Shown here in pieces: positions 57,852-64,000 of a DNA stretch of 64,000 nt. The stretch's first letter is position 1. Each line of letters starts with the position of its first letter. The translations under genes were made by a program, and so were the position numbers. The DNA is taken from positions 2,666,501 to 2,730,500 of the forward strand of contig NZ_PGEP01000001.1 in the NCBI RefSeq assembly GCF_002797445.1, written 5' to 3'. The notes beneath the pieces were generated by a model that saw nothing but the letters and a program-made list of their open reading frames with translations, did not search any database and had not been told where the DNA came from. The stretch comes from Acidovorax sp. 69 (GTDB lineage Bacteria; Pseudomonadota; Gammaproteobacteria; Burkholderiales; Burkholderiaceae_C).

Positions 57852-59345
57852 ATGTTCGACGTCGCAATCATCGGCTACGGCCCCGCTGGCGCCACGCTGG
57901 CCAATCTGCTGGGCCAGGCAGGTTTGTCTGTAGTGGTGCTGGAAAAAGAAGCTGGCATCTACCCGCTGCCGCGCGCCATCCACTTCGACGGCGAAGTGAT
58001 GCGCATCTTTCAGTCGGCGGGCCTGCGCCCGAAGGTAGAGGCCATCTCGCGCCCCGGCCTCAAGGGCATGCACTTTGTCAACGCCGAAGGTGAGACGCTG
58101 ATGATCCGCGGCGGCACGGCCGCCCAGGGGCCGCACGGCTGCGCGAGCAACCACTACTTTCACCAGCCTGAGCTGGAGCAGGTGCTGCGCGATGGCGCTG
58201 CTCGCTTTGCCAGCGTACAGGTGCGGTTGCGCCATGAGGTCACGCAGATCACCGAAGCCGCCGACCATATCAACCTGACTGTTACCGACATGCAGGTTGG
58301 CCGCGCCTCTGAGGTGCAGGCACGGTATGTGGTGGGTTGCGACGGCGCGCGCTCCATGGTGCGCAAGGTGCTGGGCAGCCCCATGACAGACCTGGGCCTG
58401 CGCCAGCCATGGCTGGTGTTTGACGTCATCCTGAAAGACAACGCTCCCGCACTGCCCGACCACACCGTCCAGTTCTGCGACCCGGCCCGGCCCATGACCT
58501 GGTGCAACGTGACAGGGAATCGCCGCCGCTGGGAGATCATGCTGATGCCGGGCGACGACCCGGCCCAGCTGGTGCAGCCCACCACCCTGTGGCAACTGGT
58601 GAGCCGATGGATGAAGCCCGAACACGCCGACATCGAGCGCGCCGCGATCTACACCTTCCATTCTTTGATTGCCCAGGGCTGGCGCAAGGGTCGGCTGATG
58701 TTGGCCGGCGACTCGGCGCACCAGACGCCGCCTTTCCTGGGCCAGGGCATGTGCGCCGCACTGCGCGATGTCTCCAACCTGGCCTGGAAGCTCGAAGCGG
58801 TGCTGCAAGGCCACGCCAGCGAATCACTGCTGGATACCTATGAATCTGAACGCTCGCCCCATGTGCATGCGTTCATCGAACTGGCCGTCAAGCTGGGCGA
58901 CATCATCCAAGCCACCGACGCCGACAAAGCCCGCGAGCGCGACGCGAAGTTCAGGGCGGGTGGGCCGGAGATTTTCGAGTTTCCGTCGCCACGCCTGGGA
59001 CCAGGCCTGCTGCACGGCAATACGGGCCCGGTGGGCCAACCGTTCCCGCAGCCGGTGTTGGACGACGGCCGGCTGATGGATCTGCACATCGGCAATCGCT
59101 TTGCGGTGATCGGCCGCCCAGCGCTGCTGGGCGCGGTGAGCGAAGAGACCAAAGCGCTCTGGCAACACAGCAATGTGGTGGTGATGGCAACACAGGAGCC
59201 GGCCCTGCTCGATTGGCTCGACAGCCACGGTGTGGGGGCCGCCATGCTCAGGCCCGACCGCTACATTCTGGGGTTGGCCAAAACGCCAGGGGAACTGGAT
59301 GCCATCACGGCGTGCCTGCCCGTGGCGGAACTTCAACCCCACTGA
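57852..59345 (+). CDS. FAD-dependent aromatic hydroxylase, MhpA-like
   Basis: A 497-residue class A flavin monooxygenase. FAD motif IIGYGPAGATLANLLGQAG; DG motif GCDGARSMVRKVLG; second FAD motif LAGDSAHQTPPFLGQGMC, ARNLAWKLEAVL-like sequence (DVSNLAWKLEAVLQG). It resembles 3-(3-hydroxyphenyl)propionate hydroxylase MhpA and would hydroxylate a phenolic acid with NAD(P)H and oxygen. It lies 3 bases after the VOC gene and 22 before the IclR gene. Confidence 0.92.
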   Translation: MFDVAIIGYGPAGATLANLLGQAGLSVVVLEKEAGIYPLPRAIHFDGEVMRIFQSAGLRPKVEAISRPGLKGMHFVNAEGETLMIRGGTAAQGPHGCASNHYFHQPELEQVLRDGAARFASVQVRLRHEVTQITEAADHINLTVTDMQVGRASEVQARYVVGCDGARSMVRKVLGSPMTDLGLRQPWLVFDVILKDNAPALPDHTVQFCDPARPMTWCNVTGNRRRWEIMLMPGDDPAQLVQPTTLWQLVSRWMKPEHADIERAAIYTFHSLIAQGWRKGRLMLAGDSAHQTPPFLGQGMCAALRDVSNLAWKLEAVLQGHASESLLDTYESERSPHVHAFIELAVKLGDIIQATDADKARERDAKFRAGGPEIFEFPSPRLGPGLLHGNTGPVGQPFPQPVLDDGRLMDLHIGNRFAVIGRPALLGAVSEETKALWQHSNVVVMATQEPALLDWLDSHGVGAAMLRPDRYILGLAKTPGELDAITACLPVAELQPH

Positions 59346-59367
59346 GCCCTTCAAGGGCCAAAGCCCC

Positions 59368-60120
59368 ATGACCGAAAAGTCCGAGTCCAGCCTCGCGCGC
59401 ATGCTCAGCGTGCTGGACCTGTTTTCCGACCAGCAATTGACCTGGACTGCCGAAGCCATCACCGAGGCGCTGCAGGTGTCGCTACCCACAGGCTACCGTT
59501 ACGTGAAGATGCTGACCGAAGCGGGCCTGCTGCAGCGCTCGGCCGACGCGAATTACACGCTGGGGCCGCGCATCATCGTGCTGGACCACTACATACGCAT
59601 GGGTGACCCGGTGCTGCAGCACGGCGTGGCGCAAATGCAGGAGCTGGTCGAGCAAACCGGACTGGACTGCGTCATTTCGTGTCTGTATGGGCAGCAGGTA
59701 CTCGACACCCACCGGGAGTTCGGCACCACCGAGGCCACGCTGAGCTATGGCCGGGGCCGCCCGCGTCCGCTGTTCCTGGGTGCGGCGCCCAAGGTCATCC
59801 TGTCGTGCTTTACCCCGGCACAGTTGCACCGGGTTTTTGACGAGCACCTGGACGAGATCGTGCAGGCTGGCCTGCCCACCGACTGGAGCGATTTCCGCAA
59901 GTACTACAGCGCCATTCGCAAAGCCGGGTCCTACTTCTCGAATGGCGAACTCGAACCCAACCTGGCGGCGGTGGGTGTTCCCCTGCAAAAACCTGATGGC
60001 ACTTTGCTGGGCGCCATCTCGCTGGTAACCACCGTGCCACGCATGGCCGTGATCGATCTGCCCAAGCTGACGCAACGTCTCACCCGCACAGCGCAGGAAA
60101 TCACGGCCCGCATTCCCTGA
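59368..60120 (+). CDS. IclR-family transcriptional regulator
   Basis: A 250-residue IclR protein. The N-terminal winged helix is at about 8-70 (ARMLSVLDLFSDQQLTWTAE, LQVSLPTGYRYVKMLTEAGLL), and the ligand domain follows (GRPRPLFLGAAPKVILSCF; AAVGVPLQKPDGTLLGAIS). The ATG at 59368 is the first fitting start. It is embedded in the catabolic operon after the hydroxylase gene and probably controls the divergent region at 57172-57225. Confidence 0.93.
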   Translation: MTEKSESSLARMLSVLDLFSDQQLTWTAEAITEALQVSLPTGYRYVKMLTEAGLLQRSADANYTLGPRIIVLDHYIRMGDPVLQHGVAQMQELVEQTGLDCVISCLYGQQVLDTHREFGTTEATLSYGRGRPRPLFLGAAPKVILSCFTPAQLHRVFDEHLDEIVQAGLPTDWSDFRKYYSAIRKAGSYFSNGELEPNLAAVGVPLQKPDGTLLGAISLVTTVPRMAVIDLPKLTQRLTRTAQEITARIP

Positions 60121-60184
60121 CTTCCCGCATTCGTCCTCTTCCCTTCCCGCTTTCCTCCTCCGTTCATTTTGAAAGGCCTTTCCC

Positions 60185-61033
60185 ATGAAACTCATCAGCT
60201 TCTTGAACCAGGGCACGCCGTCCTACGGCATCGTCAACGGCGACGACGTGCTCGACCTCACGCCCATCCTGGGCGCACAAGCACCCGACCTCAAGACCCT
60301 TATCGCCAAGGACCTGCTGGGCGCCGCTGCCGAGGCGGCCAAGAAGCATCCCTTCACCCTCAAGTACGGGCAGCTCACCTTGCTACCCGTCATCCCCAAC
60401 CCCGGCCAGATCTTCTGTATCGGTCTGAACTACGGCGAGCATGTGCGCGAGACCGGCAAGGAGATCACCGAAACACCCGTGATCTTTCTGCGCCTGCCCG
60501 AATCGCAGGTGGCCCATGGCCAGGACATCGTGCGCCCGGCTGAATCGCATCGGCTTGACTACGAGGCAGAGATCGCCCTCGTGATTGGCAAGCCCGGTCG
60601 CCGCATCAAGGAAGAGGACGCCTGGGACCACATCGCCGGTTACGCCTGCTACAACGACGGCTCGATCCGCGACTGGCAGGTGGCCACCTCCCAGTGGACG
60701 CCCGGCAAGAACTTCTACAAGACCGGCGGCTTTGGCCCCTGGATGGTGACGTCTGACGAGATCCCTGCGGGCAAGGTGATGCGCCTGCAAACGGTCCTGA
60801 ACGGCCAAGTCCTGCAGGACACCACCACTGACAAGATGATCCACAACATTCCGCGCCAGATCGCCTACATCTCCACCTTCATTCCGCTGTCGCCTGGCGA
60901 CGTGATCGTGACCGGTACCCCAGGCGGCGTAGGCAACAAGCGCACGCCGCAGATATTCATGAAGCCCGGCGACGTCTGCGAGATCGTGGTGGACGTCATC
61001 GGCACGCTGAGAAACGGCATCCGCGACGAGTAA
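60185..61033 (+). CDS. Fumarylacetoacetate hydrolase family protein
   Basis: A 282-residue FAH-fold hydrolase or hydratase. Motifs: PGQIFCIGLNYGEHVRETG, HRLDYEAEIALVIGKPGRRI with the metal-binding acidic residues, SQWTPGKNFYKTGGFGPWMV, and VIVTGTPGGVG near the C-terminus. It would hydrolyse or decarboxylate the ring-cleavage product of this cluster. AAAGG precedes the ATG. Confidence 0.93.
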   Translation: MKLISFLNQGTPSYGIVNGDDVLDLTPILGAQAPDLKTLIAKDLLGAAAEAAKKHPFTLKYGQLTLLPVIPNPGQIFCIGLNYGEHVRETGKEITETPVIFLRLPESQVAHGQDIVRPAESHRLDYEAEIALVIGKPGRRIKEEDAWDHIAGYACYNDGSIRDWQVATSQWTPGKNFYKTGGFGPWMVTSDEIPAGKVMRLQTVLNGQVLQDTTTDKMIHNIPRQIAYISTFIPLSPGDVIVTGTPGGVGNKRTPQIFMKPGDVCEIVVDVIGTLRNGIRDE

Positions 61034-61245
61034 TCGTTCAGGTAGCCATTCAGCTTGCGGAGCGCTGGCTGGATCGGCCCGCTTCCTCGGTGCGTGGCAA
61101 AGGCTTGTGGATGGGGCCCGTTGGTGCCTGACATAGCGTTCAGAGCGAACGGATCAGACCTCATCGGGCCGGATCAATCGATGGCCGGCACGAAGCAGCG
61201 ACAGCGGTCGATGTGCCTGCGCCATTTAATTTTCATGAGGACATC

Positions 61246-62232
61246 ATGCATTTCATCCCCCTTACATTCGGTCGCAGCGTGACCCTGTTGGGCGTTGCCT
61301 GCGCCTTTGCCGCAGCCGCACCAGCGTTGGCGCAAGACAGCTACCCCAGCAAGCCGATCCGCCTTTTGCTGGGATACGCGCCCGGAGGGGGCAGTGACAT
61401 GGTGGCTCGCCTCATTGCCAAACCGCTGGGGGAGCGGCTGGGCCAGGGCGTGGTCGTGGACAACAAGCCTGGTGCCGGTGGCAACATCGCAGCAGACTTG
61501 GCGGCAAAGGCCCCACCGGATGGCTACACACTGGTGCTGCTGCCCAGTGGTCACTCCAGCAATGCGGCCATGAAGAAAAGTCTGCCTTTCCACCCGGTGA
61601 ACGATTTCTCCTGGATTTCCACGGTCACCACCTACCCGCTGACCCTCGCGGTAACGCCCAATTCGCCCATCAAGTCATTCCCCGACTTCATGCAACGGGC
61701 CAAGGCCGAGCCTGGCCGCTACACCTATACATCCGTGGGGGTAGGTACCGCCATGCATCTGGTTGGCGAGTGGATCATGGCCGAAGGTGGGGGCGTGGCA
61801 ACCCATGTGCCCTTCAAGGGCGGCGCCGCCCCGCTTACCGAGCTACTGGCAGGTCGCGTAGACGTCATGATCGACACCATGACCAGCACGGCCCCGCTCC
61901 TCAAGGACAAACGTTTGCGCGTGCTGGCCGTGACCAGCCCCAAGGGGGCCAGCAATCCCCCCGGCGTGCCCAGCGTGGCGGAGTTTTACCCCACAGTGGT
62001 TTTCGAATCCTGGCTGGGAATCGCCGCACCGGCAGGCACACCCCCTGCCATCGTTGCGCGGATCAACAAGGAGTTACGTGCCGTTGTTGCCCAGCCAGAA
62101 ATACGGCAACAACTCATCGATTGGGGCGGCACACCACAGACTGGTTCACCCCAGGAGTTCCAGGCCCGGGTTGAGCGCGACATCCAGAGTTTGCGCCAGG
62201 TGGTTGCAGACCGACGCATTGAAACCGAGTAG
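61246..62232 (+). CDS. Bug-family periplasmic solute-binding protein
   Basis: A 328-residue TctC/Bug protein with a signal peptide (VTLLGVACAFAAAAPALAQ), then YPSKPIRLLLGYAPGGGSDMVAR and VVDNKPGAGGNIAADLAAK. GAGGA lies five bases before the ATG at 61246. It is the second Bug gene of the catabolic cluster and the third in the window; it follows the FAH gene after 212 bases that hold no recognisable gene. Confidence 0.93.
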   Translation: MHFIPLTFGRSVTLLGVACAFAAAAPALAQDSYPSKPIRLLLGYAPGGGSDMVARLIAKPLGERLGQGVVVDNKPGAGGNIAADLAAKAPPDGYTLVLLPSGHSSNAAMKKSLPFHPVNDFSWISTVTTYPLTLAVTPNSPIKSFPDFMQRAKAEPGRYTYTSVGVGTAMHLVGEWIMAEGGGVATHVPFKGGAAPLTELLAGRVDVMIDTMTSTAPLLKDKRLRVLAVTSPKGASNPPGVPSVAEFYPTVVFESWLGIAAPAGTPPAIVARINKELRAVVAQPEIRQQLIDWGGTPQTGSPQEFQARVERDIQSLRQVVADRRIETE

Positions 62233-62459
62233 TCCCCTCAAAGTGGGATCGTTCACTGATCCGGCCCTGCGACGTACTGAAAATTTTGCAAGCAGCGCTT
62301 GCTGAAGCGTTTCGGCCAGTTCAGTGTGAGCGACTCAAACCTCATGGCCCGGATGCTCATTGAATGCGCCAAGCCTGGAGCGGGCTTTCACCGATGACCC
62401 GCTGCGACAGCAGTGTGCCACGCCGCAATCTCAACCCAAACCTCAAACCTACGCACTTC

Positions 62460-63032
62460 ATGAAACCGATTCTTCACATCGTCGTTTGCAGCACCCGCCC
62501 TGGCCGCGTCGGCCCCGCCGTCGCACAGTGGGCGCAGCAAGAAGCCCTGGCCAACGACAAATTCGATGCGCAAGTGGTGGACCTGGCGTCGTTCAATCTG
62601 CCGGTTTTTGATGAGCCTGAGCACCCGCGCCTGCAGAAGTACCAACACGCCCACACCAAAGCCTGGAGTGCCAGCGTCCACGCGGCCGATGCCTTCGTGT
62701 TCGTACTGCCAGAGTACAACTTCGGCCCCCCTTCGGCTCTGCTCAATGCCATGAACTACCTCGTGCGCGAATGGCAGTACAAACCAGCAGCTTTCGTCAG
62801 CTACGGAGGCATGTCGGGCGGGGTGCGCGCAGTGCAGGTCACAAAGCAGCTGCTGACCACACTCAAGGTGATGCCTCTGCTCGAAGCGGTGGCCATACCA
62901 AACGTGGGCCAGCACCTCGATATCGACAAAACCTTTGCACCGAATGATTTCCACACCAGCTCGGCAGCGGCCATGTTCGACGAGTTGTCTCGCTGGGCAC
63001 AGGCGCTCAAGCCGATGCGTGCGCCGTCGTGA
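62460..63032 (+). CDS. NADPH-dependent FMN reductase family protein
   Basis: A 190-residue flavodoxin-fold reductase: ILHIVVCSTRPGRVGPAVAQW binds the FMN phosphate, and VFVLPEYNFGPPSALLNAMNYL with FVSYGGMSGGVRAVQ complete the site. It reduces FMN or quinones with NAD(P)H. It might supply reduced flavin or reduce a quinone made in the catabolic pathway. The start at 62460 is preferred to upstream frames. Confidence 0.92.
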   Translation: MKPILHIVVCSTRPGRVGPAVAQWAQQEALANDKFDAQVVDLASFNLPVFDEPEHPRLQKYQHAHTKAWSASVHAADAFVFVLPEYNFGPPSALLNAMNYLVREWQYKPAAFVSYGGMSGGVRAVQVTKQLLTTLKVMPLLEAVAIPNVGQHLDIDKTFAPNDFHTSSAAAMFDELSRWAQALKPMRAPS

Positions 63033-63138
63033 GTGATTCGCGCGGTTAATACCGCTCAATACTGCGGAAGGCGTCGTGCTGAGGAGAACGGTGCCCATCA
63101 GATAAGCTGGAATCTTGGCGGGACAAATGAATTATTAA

Positions 63139-63164
63139 ATACTCTTTTAATTTAAAATGAGTAT
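63139..63164. promoter_or_regulatory. Palindromic operator of the hipBA module
   Basis: ATACTC (63139-63144) and GAGTAT (63159-63164) frame an AT-only centre that is itself nearly palindromic (TTTTAATTTAAAA). It lies 10 bases before the ATG at 63175. HipB proteins bind such sites and repress their operon. Confidence 0.65.
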
Positions 63165-63174
63165 AAATACGATC

Positions 63175-63477
63175 ATGTCTACCGACCTCATCCCCACCCT
63201 CGCCGCCGCCCGCAAGGCCCACCAAATGACCCAGGCCCAGCTCGCCGAAAGCGCAGGCCTTTCCCGCATGACGGTGCAGCGCACCGAAGGGGGCGACCTG
63301 GACCCGCGCTATTCCACCCTGGCCGAAATGGCCCGCGTGCTGGGCATGGACATCATTGCCGTGCCCAGCAGCCTGCGGCCCAGCCTGGAGGCGTTCATCC
63401 AGTCGGGAGGCAAGTTTCTGGGCCAGCCGGAGGGTGTGGATGCCCCGCCCTCGGTGGTGGATGGCCTGCGCCGCTGA
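63175..63477 (+). CDS. hipB: HipB-like XRE-family antitoxin/repressor
   Basis: A 100-residue helix-turn-helix protein (LAAARKAHQMTQAQLAESAG, LSRMTVQRTEGG). The ATG at 63175 is chosen because the alternative ATG at 63157 lies inside the operator palindrome. A longer C-terminal tail (FIQSGGKFLGQPEGVDAPPS) would contact HipA. It lies 15 bases before hipA. Confidence 0.88.
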   Translation: MSTDLIPTLAAARKAHQMTQAQLAESAGLSRMTVQRTEGGDLDPRYSTLAEMARVLGMDIIAVPSSLRPSLEAFIQSGGKFLGQPEGVDAPPSVVDGLRR

Positions 63478-63492
63478 CCGTAGCAACGCCCC

Positions 63493-64000
63493 ATGAGCAC
63501 CTCCATCCGCTACCTGCGCCTGTACCTGCACCGCCCCGCGCAGGCGGATGGCCACCCCGGTGGGCGGGAGCCCATCGGCTACCTCTCGCAATACGGCGAC
63601 ATCCTGCGCGTGTCATTCGACGAGAGCTACATCCGCAACCCGCAGCGCCCCACCCTGTCGCTGAGCTTTCAGGGTGCAAACGAGGCGGCCACGCAGCAGA
63701 TTCTGGCGTCGGCACGCGATGCGCGGCTGGTGCGCACCGATGGGCGCTGGCCTGCCTATTTTCAGAACCTGCTGCCCGAGGGCCACAACCGCGAGCGGCT
63801 GGCGCGCGAGCGCGGTTGCAGCCCCGATGACGAGTTCGAGCTGCTGGCCGCCGCAGGCCATGACCTGATGGGCGCGCTGGAGGTGGAGCCCGTGCCCGCG
63901 CAAGACGGCATCCCGGACGTGGTGCGGCACTGGCACACCACGCAGGGGCTGGATGTGCTGGAGCCGGGGTTTGTGGAGTTTCCGGTGGAAGACGCGGCAT
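63493..64000 (+). CDS. hipA: HipA-like kinase toxin, N-terminal part (runs off right edge)
   Basis: From the ATG at 63493 the frame is open to the window end (169 codons). GYLSQYGDILRVSFDESYI and PTLSLSFQGAN match the HipA N-terminal domain; YFQNLLPEGHNRERLARERG with DEFELLAAAGHDLMGALEV is the conserved core that follows. HipA kinases phosphorylate aminoacyl-tRNA synthetases. The kinase catalytic motifs lie beyond the window. Confidence 0.92.
   Translation, partial: MSTSIRYLRLYLHRPAQADGHPGGREPIGYLSQYGDILRVSFDESYIRNPQRPTLSLSFQGANEAATQQILASARDARLVRTDGRWPAYFQNLLPEGHNRERLARERGCSPDDEFELLAAAGHDLMGALEVEPVPAQDGIPDVVRHWHTTQGLDVLEPGFVEFPVEDAA

Noticed and set aside
50770..63032. Insertion sequence as the cause of the chimeric relic
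   Set aside because: No transposase gene and no terminal inverted repeats flank the relic; microhomology at the joint fits template switching better.
63157..63174. Longer hipB starting at ATG 63157
   Set aside because: That start lies inside the operator palindrome and lacks a ribosome binding site; 63175 fits better.

Overview
The window is high-GC, gene-dense chromosomal DNA from a betaproteobacterium. Protein similarity patterns and a recurrent short palindromic repeat (core AGCGCTT...AAGCGCT next to a GATAGCT box) point to the family Comamonadaceae, probably Acidovorax or a close relative. This assignment rests on recognition, not on a database search. About 60 protein genes and two tRNA genes can be supported.

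Left part (1-20 kb), mostly core metabolism: the start of an aspartate kinase gene, a small DUF3079 gene, and the pyruvate dehydrogenase operon aceE-aceF-lpdA on the minus strand. Divergent from it are a membrane PAS histidine kinase with its FixJ-type regulator, then folD, oligopeptidase A, a glutaredoxin-like exported protein, rpiA, pyrD, a yqjD-yqjE-yqjK-like membrane trio, and a deacetylase next to an FAD oxidoreductase.

20-29 kb, iron-sulfur block: iscR-iscS-iscU-iscA-hscB-hscA-fdx runs into dnaQ and two identical tRNA-Val(CAC) genes, all on the minus strand, with uvrB upstream. A strong intrinsic terminator lies between iscA and hscB.

29-44.5 kb, mixed housekeeping: an aromatic or aspartate aminotransferase, a nucleotidyltransferase-like protein, a DODA-type dioxygenase, a CoA transferase, a cold-shock/DUF1294 fusion, a membrane GGDEF-EAL protein with a structured leader, a YgiQ radical SAM protein, a MarR-GNAT fusion with a palindrome over its start codon, a GNAT protein, YigZ, a second dihydrolipoyl dehydrogenase-like protein and YjfB.

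44.5-50.8 kb, D-amino acid block: a DsdC-like LysR regulator divergent from dsdA, a Bug-type binding protein, an amidase and a DauA-like D-amino acid dehydrogenase.

50.8-55.6 kb, defence-like island: a truncated copy of a restriction-modification gene 5' end fused to 101 bp copied from dsdA, then an AbrB-Doc toxin-antitoxin pair, then an MmeI-like (type IIL) restriction-modification gene. That gene is split by a frameshift lying exactly at an 8-bp tandem repeat (ACCAGCCG, 3.6 copies). Adding one repeat unit would restore a 1182-residue enzyme, so the gene looks like a phase-variable enzyme caught in the OFF state. This is the most striking single locus of the window.

55.6-63 kb, catabolic block: two Bug binding proteins, an SnoaL-like protein, a VOC dioxygenase, an MhpA-like flavin hydroxylase, an IclR regulator, a fumarylacetoacetate hydrolase and an FMN reductase. 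It looks like an aromatic ring hydroxylation and cleavage pathway of unknown substrate. The window ends in a hipB-hipA module, with hipA cut by the right edge.

A second theme runs across the whole window. At least eleven copies or relics of one palindromic repeat family are present, and six or seven of them lie in frame inside protein-coding genes, as Rickettsia palindromic elements do.
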